NCBI RefSeq assembly: GCF_902167145.1 | Contig: NC_050098.1 | Location: 108,972,207-109,036,206, forward strand | Reading direction: 5' to 3' | Origin: Zea mays | Lineage: Eukaryota > Streptophyta > Magnoliopsida > Poales > Poaceae | Length of the DNA stretch: 64,000 bases | Shown here: piece by piece, positions 22,225 through 34,608 of the stretch | How the letters are laid out: the number at the start of each line of letters is the position of its first letter | Numbering within the stretch: position 1 is the first letter of the stretch | The notes under the pieces: generated by a model | Told to the model about the DNA's origin: nothing | Databases searched by the model: none | What the model saw: the letters and a program-made list of their open reading frames with translations, nothing else | Made by a program: the position numbers and the translations under genes

Positions 22225-22444
22225 TATTGCGGCTGTGTGTACGAGTAAAGAGTGCGTGTGAGACAATCACGTTTCTACACGTCACACATACATCTATAGG
22301 TAAGTAGTAAAACTATATATATACATAAATAACTATATATATATACATAAATAACATTAAATTTATCAATATCGAAACCTTCATACAACCTAATATTATA
22401 AGTTAAATCTAATCAATAAATAACATCAAATTCAACAATTCAAT
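22225..22444. other. CACTA 5' leader remnant, AT-rich
   Basis: AT-rich non-coding DNA with a short imperfect tandem repeat ('tatatatacataaataac', near 22315-22353). It is the last CACTA-derived DNA before the chromovirus LTR at 22445; the CACTA terminal inverted repeat is not in the window. Confidence 0.55.
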
Positions 22445-23299
22445 TGTAACACCCCAGGTGTTACCAAGGCCCTGACTCCCTACTTGCACTCATGACATGT
22501 TATCTCATGTGGTTAAGTGGAGGAGAAGGAGCACCTAAAACTTTGGGAATAATGTGTTAGCTAAGGAATGTCCATGACAAAAGCATTACCCAAGCATTTA
22601 TGCAATTATCACCTTGGGCAAGAGAAGATTAAACCCTAGACCCTTCTTGAGCCCTTAACTCCCAAAAACCCTGGTTTAAGGGAAAGGTTAAGCAAATGTG
22701 CAAATCATGAGTTAACCCTTAAACAAAGTTTAATTACACATTAAAAATCTATAAAATGCAGAGGGGAAACATTACAAAAAGGCCCCTTAAAGACCCCAAA
22801 TCCCTTCTTTAAGTAGAGAGCACACTAGAGCTCTCTAATCTTCTCTAAGTCAAAAATAAACCCTAATCTAAAGATCAGGCGTGTTCACTTAGTAAATGGT
22901 GCCAAAACCACTTGGTTTGAATACCAAAAAGGAGCCAAACTACCTAAGGAACCCACTGGAAAAATTTGAACCCAAGCCAAAACCATTTAACACGATTTGA
23001 CATCACTTTTGTCTCAGGGTGAACAGTGAGACAACCCAGATTTGGCGTCCACATATCTCCCTAGCCAGGGCATATCTCCCATTGGAACTCACATACAAGA
23101 GATAGCCCTAGGTGCCAAGAAGAGGTCCGCGCAGGATTTTTGCCAAGATTTGCACGTTTGCGATCTTAGCAAGTGTTAGAACAAGGGCAGAAACACACCT
23201 CCACGTGTTCGACGCACCCTGACCTCGCCAGAGCACGCCCGGCGCCCGACCCCGCATGCCCCGTGCCGCGCCAAGCCAAGTCCGTGCCACTGCCCGCGC

Positions 23300-23307
23300 C
23301 TATAAAG
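23300..23307 (+). promoter_or_regulatory. TATA-like box in LTR A
   Basis: CTATAAAG sits in a GC-rich block about 855 bp into the plus-oriented LTR, the expected place for the retroelement core promoter. Confidence 0.5.
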
Positions 23308-25254
23308 CCAGCCAAGGCTTCAACCGTACGCCCCCGCTCGCTCTCGACCTCGCCGGAGCGCAAGATCACTGGTGTTTGCCCTGCACACGGCGTGCCAGTG
23401 GCCTCCCGAGCACCCACCACCGTAGACCGGCCAATCGAGCCTTTCCCAGCCCCGTCCGACCCTCGAGAGAGACTCTACGTGCCTCGGTGAAACTCCCAGA
23501 GCAAGGAATCGAGCTCTGCCTCACCGGAGACACCGATTCAGGGTCACCGGACTTCACTCGATCGCCGACGAGCATAGACCAGGCTCCACGGTAAGCCTTT
23601 CTTCAATTCCTTGCACGGGTAGACTCTTTAGCACCCCGTGAAGCTTCCCGTGCCCTTGGATTGAACTATATCGCCGTGGATAGGCTGGAGCACCCTTCGC
23701 CGACGAGCTCGCCCGCCTGCGCACGTGGACCGACCGACTCCGGCCTTCACCGATGACGAGGCGTACCTTGTTGTGACCGCCAGGACTTCCCGGAGCCAAC
23801 CCTGCCCTTCGCCGGACCTCCCTCGCCGCCAGTAAGCCGCGCCGCCTTATTTACTTCCGCGGGTATTGTTCAAAAGGGGGGAGGGACCTCGGGGAAGAAG
23901 GAAAAGAAATCAGGGGATTTTTTGAATGGTCAGAGACTCAGATGAATAGTTGCGCAGGGGCATAAGTTAAAGAGTTGGTTTAGGAAAAACCTAGGGTCCT
24001 CGGTGTAAACTGGTTTTCCAGAAAACCTTTTAAACCTTTCCCATTTAAATACAAACTGAGCTTGTAAAATTCATAACTTCAGTTTTATTCAACCAAATTT
24101 AGTCAAACCAATTTTGCCAGGTTCTAAATAATGTGAACTACTTAGGAAAAATACAAAACCCTCTAAGTGTTGCAGAAGAATTTAAAGTTTTGAATTAAAT
24201 AGTGTTCTGGCCAAAAGCTAAATAAAAGAGGGGAAAATAGTTACACTGTTAGACTAGGGTTAAGAAAAATCAGAGAAGTACTTAACCACTCCCTAATCTG
24301 TTTAAAAATAGTAAACCTCTCAGTACACCAAAGTAAGGAAGGGTTTACCATTTAAACCCTTTTTAGCTCAAAGTTAAAGAAAATAGAAAAGGTAGTTTAA
24401 AATAAGAACCAGGGGGCAACCACATTTTTGCTAGCTCACTTATTTAGTATAATTCACTGGAAATATTTGTTAGACCCTCTGTTAATACAAAAGAAATGCA
24501 TTACCTTTTGTTTTATGGAAACAATGGAAACTTAGAAAAACCTTAGAAAAATTATCCTGAAGAGAAACCACCCCAAACCTTAGGATAACTAATAATATGT
24601 GATTATGAATCTAGGAAAAATATAAATTCTGTTGTTTGACATTTTTCAAATAACAAGTTAGTTATAAGTACCTTTTTGGCATTAAACTTTAGAAAATCAC
24701 AACTAAATATCCTGTAAGCCTTTTTCTGTGATTTTTAACACAAAGACCTATTATTCCCTAGAAATCTTAGCAAAAATAAATGTTGAACCAGAAACCCAAA
24801 GAAACTAGAGCTATAGTGTAAAGTGCCCTTTTTCCCTTACTTTTGTTAATTTTGCACAAGTAGTATCTGAATTAATTTCAACCTCAAATTTTTAGAATAA
24901 CCCACAGAGGTAATTGTTTAGCCACTGTAATTTTTATAACTTTTTTGGAAAATGTTAACTGACCATGATAGTTCAAAAATGCTTAATAAGAAGCACAATA
25001 GAAAGAAAAAGGAAATTTTGGGAGAAATAGGTAATGTACAACCAAAACCTTCCAAGGATCCCATGGAACATAAAAATAAAATTAAAGAATGTAAGTTCAT
25101 TCAAAATTCCAAAGGTGAAGGTATAAAACCCTTAAGTATACCCAAAAGAAACCCTAGAGTCCCACTAAACTTAGTACTATTTTACTATGCATAACCTTTA
25201 CAATTTATCATGTCCTTAATAAGCATATATCTTATTCATTGCATTCGATAGACT

Positions 25255-25370
25255 GTAATCTTGCTGACGAAGAGTACGTCCTCATTCCAGAGCAAGGAGT
25301 TGCTCAGGAGGTAGCCCAGGAGCCAGCACCAGAGTCTGCCATCGAGGATCTACCTGCCCCAGCTTTGGAA
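25255..25370 (+). other. Short coding-like stretch inside LTR A
   Basis: An open stretch encodes NLADEEYVLIPEQ followed by an Ala/Glu/Pro-rich tail (QEPAPESAIEDLPAPALEGK), within otherwise non-coding LTR DNA. There is no start codon close by, so it would need splicing from an upstream LTR exon. Whether it is translated is unknown. Confidence 0.35.
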
Positions 25371-26371
25371 GGCAAGCCCCAATTTTATGCATAACCTACT
25401 TATTATGCTATTTTACTACACTTATTGTTTGTAGGTTTGAAATGTGCACTTAAGTGTAGGAGTTGTTTGGAACTTTAGTTGCATGACTCAGGATTCCCTT
25501 TTGAGATGGATACTAGTATGCTAGGTCGAGTAGCTGCTTTACTAATTAGGGATCTCGGTAGAAGTCGAGTGATTTTTCTAGCACTCGCGCAAGGTCAGGA
25601 ATTGGTTGTTTCCATTTTCATATCGTAATGATGATGGTCTGTGGACAACGATCCATGGGGATTGGTTGTCTACGAGACAGAAATTGGAATAAGGATTAAG
25701 GTGTGGTACCGTGTGTCAAGCGTTTGAACGTACTAAGCACATGCCGAGAAATATGGTAAATCGGTAAGCCTAGTACGTGAGTGAACCTGGCAGTAGACTT
25801 TACCCCTGACGCGACCTAAGACGTGGTCTCCCATTCCGGTTATGGTGGGTACAAGTGCGGTCACTGCACGACGGCAGTCGGGGTCATTGAGGCATTATAC
25901 GCCAAGGTGGTGAGCCCTGATCTGCTGATGGGGAATCGATGGGGACGGTTGATGTGTGTGGGGACGGAGTGCCTCGCCACGTTGTGTGTTTAGGTTTACC
26001 TTGCAAGGATAAAAACTCGACTCGAATCATCTGCTTCTCGCAGCTAATGAGACTGCTTGATCCATGCTGCTACATTGAGTAACAAGTGGAAATGTGTTGA
26101 CTTGGCAAAAGTTATTGATTGCTAAATGCTTGATACCATGCATGATTAGATAGGTACACATTTAGTCTTAAGAGAGTCACACTAAAACTTGAAAAGCTAA
26201 AACTTGATTTTAGACTCAGCTAGTGCTTTTGGCAAACCAAACCCCTTAGCCAAACATCTGCATGTCTAGAGGTAGAGGAGTAGACTCCTCACACTGGGTA
26301 AGTCTAGCTGAGTATTAGTATACTCAGCCTTACTTGTGGCATAATTTTATAGGTTCTCTAGAGGACATGGT

Positions 26372-29300
26372 TGTGACGGAACCTCCCAAGTCATTAGGCC
26401 CACCTACAGTTGTCCTTGTCCAACGGACCTCAGACAACCCTATAGATGCCCCTGAATCACTTGACAAGTTTGGTATCTGCTTTTCTTACCTTTCTCAAGA
26501 GCGTTTCACCCGTCACGCAGACATTACAAGCATTGGAGTTACGAGAATGCGGAAGCAATTACATGAACTTACCTTTATTTAAAAGTAAGACAAAGTTATA
26601 TATTACAGACCAGAATATAACCTATGAGTGCATAGTATTATTATTACACACCAAGGGAGGCAAAAACCCCTCCCATTAAGTTTTAAACAAAAGTTCTTAT
26701 GGAGGATCCTTTCCTCCCGCAACTTTACTCCTGGTGTTCTTCCTTCGGTACCACCTTAGAACAGAAGCAACAAAAGTTTGTCGCTTCTTCACCTAAAAAC
26801 AACGGGGAATAAAACCCTGAGTATGGAATTACTCAGCAAGTCTTACCCGACTAAAGAAAAGACTCTCAAGGGTATGCTGGTTTAAGGGAGTCAAGGTAAG
26901 GCTTATCAATAATCAATGACTCTGTTTGCAGAAATGCTTACTAAAGTGGATCCTTAAAAATCCAATTTTAATTTGTCAGGTTAAGTAAGATTACCTGCAA
27001 CTAGAGTTCTTTCTACCCTAGTTCAATCACTTGACCTGCACTAGCCAATTTCTTAACAATCCCTTCATCTTTACTAGGGTTCTACGTATAGGTCAGTGAC
27101 CAAGTCTTCATAACCGCGAAGGTACGACGATCCGAATCGATTATACTCAGCTGAGGATCTCCAATCACACGACATATGTAGCACTTAACCCTTGCATATG
27201 TCAACCGAGAGCACAGATACACCACCGTCCAGCCTCTTGCCACGGAGGGTACACGCTACTCTCACCATCGCTCCACTCCCATTACGTGTTATCTTATTCT
27301 GGCCTTAGTCTGCCCGAGGCAAAGCTTACCCATGACGAGGCATGTGACCAGTTAAAGGGTCCTCGGTCATCAAGCCTACATCGACACGGTCCTTAATCGA
27401 CTCAGACGGAGACACTACACCGAGACTCCTTTCTCGTGCAAGTCACCCGCCCGGTCTTAGCTTAACCATTTCAAACCCAAAGTTTGGTACCTGGCAGAGG
27501 TACATCTTTTCCGATGTTGAACCCATCATGGCCATGATGGATCCACCATCAAGTTTTCTTTTCGAAAACATCCCACCCACTTTGCCACATCATCTTTTGT
27601 GAAAACAAAACATTTTGTTTTTCTAGAGCAAGGCTAAGCATCAAAATCTTTTATAAAATGGTGATCAAGGAAGGTAATCAAATTCAAGGAAGGTAATGCA
27701 GGAATTGTTTTAGCAATCAACTCCTATCACCTAATGCATCAAGCAAGTGAGAAAGATTTTTAAAACACAAGGAGGTGGCAAATGCACCAGGGCTTGCCTT
27801 CGTTTATAGGTGAGTCAGGCTCAGATCCGCAGATGTCAAAATAAAAACAATTTCCTGCTTGATGTTCCGCAGGAGGTGGTGGTGAAGTCTTCTCTTCTTC
27901 TACCTCAACTTCTTCCTCGTTTTTTAAATATAACCATATATATATAAGAATGAATGCCATGTAATGCTCATGAGAGTGCAAAGATAATAAGAGTTTATTA
28001 TCTAAAGTCTTGAATACAACTTTCCTTCACGGTTTTTCGGGAAACTAGGTTTTCCGGAGTCAACGGTGAAGTTCAAAGAGCAGGGGGGTAGGGTTTTGGG
28101 TTCTAATCATCAAACAAGATCCAAATCAAACCAAATTCTACCCAAGGCTTCTAAATATTATATAAAGGTCATCTAAAAAGTTTGGGGATTTTTGGAATTA
28201 TTATCTATTTTCTAAAAATCCAGAAACAAGGTTTTAGGCTATTTTAAATGCTCCAAAATTCCCTATTTGACCTAAAAATCATAAAACTATTTTTATGAAA
28301 TACAATGGAAAATTAGGAATCTAAGAAAATTGGTTTGGCATTTTTACCATTTTTCTACAATTTTCTAGAATTTCTTTAGCTCTGGTAGAAAAGGAAAAAG
28401 AAAAGAAATGAATAGGTCTGGACCGAAACCGGCCCAGGTCGGCCCAACTACGGGTGGAAACGTGCCTGCGCACGCCCGCGCTGTCGAATATGCAGAAAGG
28501 CCCCTGGTGTTTTGACTAACCAGAACTGGGTTCGCCGCACTATTGCTATGAGTCGCTGACAGTTTACACAGGGGTCCCTCGACTTCTGTTTCTTCACCAG
28601 ATAAACCCCTGGCCATGGCGCGCTCGCCGTCGATCACCGACGTGGCGTGGACTGGCCCAACCCGGCAACGGCTGCCCTAACTAGCTACGGGGTGAACACT
28701 ACCGCTTCCAGACGACCTAGGAACGAGCTTCGCTTTGATGCGTATACGCAGAGGATGTTCTACCCATGCGCATGGCGGAACCCGCGACGTCGAGACCGTG
28801 TTCCCAATCACACATACCCGAATTGGTTAAATGGGCGTCACGATAGGCTTCCTGGGTATGCAAAACTACTGAAACAATACTCGAGATGGATAGAACCTTA
28901 CCAGAGTGGTCAAGCCATGGAGCGCGACGAACTTTGGCTTGCTGGTGACAGAGGAAGGGGAAAACTGGTGTCGCGGCGGCTCTGGGTGAAATTGGGGGTG
29001 GAGATTGAGGCTACACGGCCATAAAGGACTAGATTTTCACTGTGCACTACCAATTTTGGGAAAGGTGGAGAGAATTCCACGAATTTGGACTTCGACTGAG
29101 CTCACTGGTGAAGAGGTAAACACCTCGCCGTGGTCCGTGGTGCCTTTTATAGCCACAGCGAGCCGGCTAATGATCTGCGGCCGCGGATAGCATGGCAAAC
29201 GCATGCCTACCACGTAGAGGAGATGCACAATGAGGGAAATCAAAGCATGTGTGACAGCGCGGCGAGAGTTAACTGAGTCACGGTGGTCGCCGGTGAAGAC

Positions 29301-30345
29301 TCCGGCTGGGCTTGGGAGATGGCGCCATGCATGAGTTATCCCTCCTCGGCGTTATCCATTCCATACCGCGCACGAATCAGGACGGCAGCGGCACAAATCT
29401 ACGCGCGGAGAGGTCACCGACGGTGAGATTGCCGCGCTGGCGGTACCATTGCACAGCTTCATTAGTCGGTCTGACAGAGCAGGTTTGGTGTTGATTTACT
29501 CCCGATTTTGTGTAGTGACCGGACCAGCTCTCTGTACCAAAGTTATAGCTTAATAAACCAGCTTTAACTTTGTTATATAGTGCACCCACAAAAGGTCATA
29601 GGATCTTACCCAAAATCGAACACTAAGTTCATCCAATCTCACTGTCACTGAAAATTCAGACTTAAACTGACCTGACACCCCGACTTTGGGTCTGATTATC
29701 TCCAATTTCTTCATAACAACTATGCTTACACTCTTAAACAAAGTTGTTCTCCTTTGATAGGTTTACAAATTTGATGTGGTGACCTAGGGTAAATTCTCAC
29801 TAATTTGGAAGATACAAGGGCTCAAAGTTGAATCAATCACACTAAAATTCAGACTTCATCAAAAGGGTCAAGTGTGGCTCTTTTGCACATAAGTCCAAAT
29901 CTCAAACTTTGGATTGCAAATCTTCATGATTGTGAACCATATGAATTAGGACACTTTATTATCATGATTTTTGCACTTTAGTCCAAAAGTGGACTAATTT
30001 ACACTTAACCCCCTAGGGTTTGGATTTAGGATTTTCCAAGGTCCTTTTTAGGGTTTTTGGTATTTCAAGGGTGTGAATGTAATGTAAGTCCCTTTTTAGT
30101 AGCATTTTATGACTATTTTTCTTAAGCTTTAGGGTTTTCTCTATTTGGGTCTTGCTTTACCCTTCAGATCCCTGTTTAGGGTTAAGTATCTTATACTAGG
30201 GTCTTATTTGCAAAATGCCATAACAATACAACTTGTTTGAAATTTTTGCCTAGTGAATGCACTCTAGGTGTGTCAAACATATGCAATGCCAATGCTCATG
30301 ATGTTATGCTCAAGTTTTAGTAACAGTAACACCAGGGGTGTTACA
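26372..30345 (-). repeat. Tek-2 3' LTR 'B' (about 3.97 kb), minus orientation
   Basis: On the minus strand it begins TGTAACACCCCTGGTGTTACTG at 30345 and ends GGTTCCGTCACA at 26372. Its start directly follows a polypurine tract (TGGGGGGAAGGA, complement of 30346-30357). A TATA-like TATAAAAGGCA (29141-29151) lies about 1.2 kb inside, next to GC-rich DNA. Frames within it (for example 28365-28637 and 28647-29024) are promoter-region sequence, not recognisable genes. Its partner 5' LTR is not in the window. Confidence 0.78.
29141..29151 (-). promoter_or_regulatory. TATA-like box in Tek-2 LTR
   Basis: The minus strand reads TATAAAAGGCA in a GC-rich part of LTR B, about 1.2 kb from the LTR start, the likely core promoter of this LTR family. 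Confidence 0.5.
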
Positions 30346-30380
30346 TCCTTCCCCCCATAAAAGAATCTCGTCCCGAGATT
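30346..30380 (-). promoter_or_regulatory. Tek-2 polypurine tract and preceding CTCGGGACGAGATT motif
   Basis: Immediately before the 3' LTR the minus strand reads AATCTCGGGACGAGATTCTT, then a purine-rich TGGGGGGAAGGA up to the LTR. The polypurine tract primes plus-strand DNA synthesis. A near-identical motif precedes the right LTR of LARD-4 (61007-61042). Confidence 0.75.
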
Positions 30381-30498
30381 AAAAGTCCTAGGGCAGGTAA
30401 TGGAAAAGGAAACACGTCATACTTTTATTTCCTTATTTCTGGTACAAAGCAGGGGTGATTTGGAGATTTACTCCTTTATTACAACGATTATATACCCT

Positions 30499-33400
30499 TT
30501 ACAAATTACATGAGGCTAAAAAGCCTGGGAAATTCTTTTCTAAAAAGTCCTGAGTTTCCGATGTAGCCTCATCTTCTGAATGCTGGTTCCACTGTATCTT
30601 GTGAAACTTGAGAGTTTTTCTTTGGGTAATTCTGTCCTTTTGATACAAGACTCGAATAGGGTGCTCAGAATATGTCAAGTTTGGTTCTAGGGCAACATCC
30701 GTTACTTCAATGGTTCGATCGGGAACCCGAAGACACTTCTTCAATTGAGACACGTGGAACACATTATGTACAACAGACAAGGTTTCGGGTAGTTGAAGTC
30801 GGTATGCCACTAGTCCACACTGTTCAAGTATAGGGAATGGACCAATATACCGGGGTGCAAGCTTCGCTTTAACTCCGAAACGCGATACACCCTTCATTGG
30901 GGAGACCTTCAGATAAACATAATCTCCGACCAGAAAATACAAGGGCATTCGTCGTTTGTCTGCATAACTTTTCTAACGAGCTTGAGCTTTCTTCTAATGA
31001 TGAATTATTCTCTAAACCTTTTCTTCGGTCTCTTTCACCATATCAAGCCTAAAGAAAAATCTCTCATCAGGTTCAGACCAATTTAGTGGAGTACGACATC
31101 GTCGTCCATATAAAGCTTCGAAGGGTGCCATCTTGATACTTTCTTGATAGCTATTATTATATGAGAACTCCGCTAATGGTAAACATTCATCCCATTTTTG
31201 TGAGAAGTCCAGCATGCATGCCCGCAACATATCTTCAAGTATTTGATTGACCCTCTCAGTCTGCCCACTGGTTTGAGGATGATAGGCCGAACTATGGAGC
31301 AATTTAGTACCCAAGGATTTGTGAAGTTCTTCCCAGAATTTGGATACAAATTGAGGTCCACGATCCAACACTACAATCTTTGGAACACCGTGCAAACTGA
31401 GAATGCGAGCAATGTATAATTCCGCATATGTAAGAACCGGGTAATATGTCTTGACTGGCAGAAAGTGAGCAATTTTCGTTAGCCGATCAACAATAACCCA
31501 GATAGAATCATACCCTTTTGCAGTCCTGGGCAATCCCACAATGAAGTCCATACTAACATCCTCCCATTTCCATGTTGGAATCGGTAATGATTGCAATGGA
31601 CCTGCCGTCTTCATATGTATAGCTTTGACACGTTTGCATGTGTTACACCTTGCCACATAGCGTGCGATTTCAATCTTCATCTTTGTCCACCAATAATGTT
31701 GCTTTAGATATTGATACATCTTCGTGCTTTCGGGATGAATAGAGTAGCGACTAAGATGTGCTTCATCTAAAATTTACTGGCGGATTTCTTCATTCTTTGG
31801 CACAACTATGCGATTGTTGAACCATACAATGCCTTGATCATCTTTTCTGAAACATTTGGCTTTTCCAGCCCTTATCTTCTCATGGATGTGTTTCATACCC
31901 TCATTATCCTTTTGAGCATCCATTATCCTTTGTAAAAGGACTGACTCAAGCTTTAGTTGACTTAAGGCTCCTTGTTGGATCATTCCCAGGTTTAACTTCT
32001 CCATCTCCTGGCATAGTGTATTGTCAGAGGTCTTCACCGTAAGACAGTGACAGGAAACCTTACGACTAAGTGCATCTGCCACTACATTAGCCTTGCCTGG
32101 GTGATAATGAATTTCCAATTCATAGTCCTTAATAAGCTCAAGCCATCACCTTTGTCTCATGTTCAACTCTCACTGGGTGAAGATATACTTCAAGCTTTTA
32201 TGATCTGTATAAATGTGTTAGATATTACCCAGCAGATAATGACGCCAGATCTTCAGGGCATGAACCACTGCAGCTAGCTCCAAATCATGAGTGGGATAAT
32301 GCTCCTCATGCCGGCGCAACTGTCTTGAAGCATACGCGATTACTCGGCCCTCTTGCATTAATACGCAGCCGAGACCACTGCCTGATGCGTCACAATACAC
32401 ATCAAAGGGCTTATTAATGTCCGGTTGAGCCAATACCGGAGCAGTGGTTAATAATATCTTCAAGTGCTCAAAAGCTTCATTACACTTTGAAGACCAATTG
32501 AATTTAGTCTCATTCTTCAATAGACTTGTGATTGGCTTCACAAGCTTAGAAAAATCTAGTATAAACCGGCGGTAATCACCAGCCAGTCCAAGGAAACTTC
32601 AGACTTGATGAACATTGGTTGGGGGTTTCCACTCCAAAATATCCTGGACCTTGCTGGGATCTACCGCAATCCCCTTGGCAGACAACACGTGTCCTAGAAA
32701 TTGAATTTCTTCTAGCCAAAACGCGCACTTACTGAACTTGGCATATAATCGATGTTCTCTTAAGCGCGTCAATACGATCCGTAAGTGTTGAGCATGCTCC
32801 TCTTCATGCCTGGAATATATTAAGATATCATCTATGAAGACCACTACAAATTTGTCCAACTCAGGCATGAATACCAAGTTCATCAGATAAGTGAAGTGGG
32901 CAGGAGCATTTGTCAGTCCGAAAGACATTACCAAGTATTCAAATAATCCATACCGCGTAGTGAATGTGGTCTTTGGTATATCCTCGGGCCCAATACAGAT
33001 CAGATGATAGCCCGATCTAAGATCAATCTTAGAGAATACCCTCGCTCTGGTCAGTTGATCAAATAAAATGTCAATCCGTGGAAGAGGGTACTTGTTCTTT
33101 ATAGTGACCTCATTCAGGGGTCGATAATCCACGCACACCCGTAATGTTTGATCCTTCTTCTTGACGAATATGGCTGGACAACCCCATGGTGACGAGCTTG
33201 GCCGGATGAATCCTTTCTCAAGTAGATCTTGCAATTGAATCTTGAGTTCTGCCAACTCATTTGGAGGCATTCGATACGATCTTCTAGAAATGGGAGCCGT
33301 ACCAGGCTTCAACTCAATTACAAACTCTACATCTCTTTCAGGTGGCAAACCAGGCAAATCTTCTGGAAAGACATCTGGGAACTCACATACTACCGAAATA

Positions 33401-34125
33401 TCCTTGATCTCCGGTATAATGTCTTCATATATTCTGCCAGTAGTTTTAGCTCGAATGGGGATAGACAAAAGAATTTTCTCTTGGTTATGACTCAACCTGA
33501 TGGTTCTCTGATCAGTGCTGAGGGTTGCTTTATGTTGGGCCAACCAATTCATGCCCAAAATCACATCTATGTCTTGGCCTTTCAGAACAATCATATTAGT
33601 AGGAAAGTCCCTTCTGGCCAATGTTACGGGCACTTGGTAAGCCACTTCTTTGGTAAAGAGTTGTCCCCTAGGCGAATGTATTTTAAACCCTTCCCTTGAT
33701 TCATGGTATGGAATGCAATGTTGCTCCACAAATTTCTTGCTGATGAATGTATGCGAAGCACCAGAATCAAAGAGAATAATTGCGGGATGATTGGCCACAA
33801 GGAACGTACCCATCATTACCGGTTCACCGTCCGGTGTGGTGGCCACTTGAGTGTAATAAATTCGTCCCGTCTTCTTTATATTCTTGCCCGCATTTCCCTT
33901 AGCTTGAGAAGAATTCCCAGTACCTTGTTGATTGTTTGAGCGATTCTGCTTCGGGTAGGGGCAATCCTTAATAAAATGCCCAGATTTTCCGCAATTGAAG
34001 CAGCCTGCTGACGAACTGGGAAGGGTAGGGAATCGAGTGCCAGGGGCACCCGACTGACTTGTTGCAGTGGGGGCAGCATTGGGATGGATGAACACTGGTT
34101 GTTTGAATGGGAAGGAGGGTGGGCG
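30499..34125 (-). pseudogene. Tek-2 chromovirus polyprotein (nucleocapsid to chromodomain), 5' truncated
   Basis: Starting at the junction: a zinc knuckle [14 protein letters not shown], protease [12 protein letters not shown] and ILGMNWL, RT with [40 protein letters not shown] and FIDDILIYS, RNase H ([24 protein letters not shown]), and integrase (WWTKMKIEIA, CNTCKRVK, MDFIVGLP, DRGPQF, GQTERVNQ). A C-terminal chromodomain-like region (YSEHPIRVLYQKDRIT to QDFLEKNFPGF) places it with Tekay/Del chromoviruses. The frame never shifts from 34125 to 30499, but about nine stops break it (32599, 32218, two near 32150-32170, 31774, 31012 and three just below). Its own gag start and 5' LTR are missing. 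Confidence 0.85.
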
Positions 34126-34135
34126 GAAAGCTCCA
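34120..34135 (-). other. In-frame junction between TAT-1b RT and Tek-2 gag
   Basis: On the minus strand TAT-1b RT reads FITPFGAF, as in TAT-1, and the next residues are RPPSFPF, which lead into the chromovirus nucleocapsid region. In TAT-1 the same RT goes on as CYTSMSFGLKN. The switch lies at about 34126 and keeps one frame from 34545 to 32599 (648 codons). Confidence 0.85.
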
Positions 34136-34608
34136 AACGGGGTAATGAATGCAGTTTTTTCCTCATCTTCTTTTGCGAGGCTGATATGATGGTATCCAGA
34201 GTAGCAGTCCAGGAAGGACAACATAGAACATCCGGTGGTCGAATCTACCTCCTGATCTATTCTAGGGAGTCCAAAGGGATCCTTCGGACAGTGTTTGTTG
34301 AGATCTGTATAGTCGACGCACATGCACCAATCCACTTTATTCTTTTTGAGTAAAAGAACAGGATTTGCTAGCCACTCGGGATGTAGTACTTCTCTAATGA
34401 ACCCTGCTGTGACTAAGCGAGCTAGCTCGGCGCGAATAGCCTCTCTCTTGTCAGGCGTGAAACGATGCAGTTTTTGTCGGATCGGCCTTGCTTGGGGATA
34501 GAGCTTCAGTTTGTGCTCGGCCAGTTCTCTCGGGACTCCCGGCATATCCGCATGCTTCCATGCGAATACATCTTGGTTATCTTGCAGGAATTAGACGAGC
34601 ACGCCTTC
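34126..34608 (-). pseudogene. TAT-1b reverse transcriptase fragment
   Basis: It follows the amber codon at 34609-34611 in the same frame. It has [59 protein letters not shown] and FITPFGAF, where it meets Tek-2. A second stop lies near 34592 where TAT-1 has CAG. The YVDD catalytic motif is not included. Confidence 0.85.

Larger units (their letters stand above)
1970..22444 (-). mobile_element. Decayed CACTA (En/Spm-type) transposon, split by TAT-1, 5' end truncated
   Basis: Read on the minus strand the order is a TNP2-type transposase (22224 to about 19701), a DUF4216-like segment (to 18785), a Transposase_24-like accessory gene (18616 to 17302, resuming 3735 to about 2610), and an array of CCCGTCGG subterminal repeats ending near 1970. 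A possible degenerate terminus CACAACAGGAATCC (for CACTACAGG...) lies at 1970. The 5' terminus is missing because a chromovirus LTR begins at 22445. TAT-1 is inserted at 3741-17301, and the accessory gene reads continuously across that site once the insertion and one ATTGG copy are set aside. Several in-frame stops show the element is dead. The exact left boundary is uncertain. Confidence 0.8.
22445..26371 (+). repeat. Chromovirus-type LTR 'A', plus orientation, truncated
   Basis: It begins TGTAACACCCCAGGTGTTACC at the CACTA junction and has the layout of long (about 4 kb) grass Tekay/Del LTRs: a GC-rich promoter block with CTATAAAG at 23300, an AT-rich middle, a small coding-like stretch (25255-25370) and a GAGTATTAGTATACTCAG palindrome near 26312. 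At 26372 it is cut by the terminus of LTR 'B', which lies in the opposite orientation. No matching internal region or second LTR is seen, so it is a partial LTR. It is not the same family as B: the first 60 bases share only the terminal motif. Confidence 0.65.

Noticed and set aside
28365..29024. Open frames of 90-125 codons in Tek-2 LTR B
   Set aside because: They lie in the GC-rich promoter part of an LTR and have no known motif; no start or splice context supports them.
22445..30345. LTR A and LTR B as the two LTRs of one element in inverted orientation
   Set aside because: Beyond TGTAACACCCC their starts do not align, so they are different families meeting tail to tail at 26371/26372.
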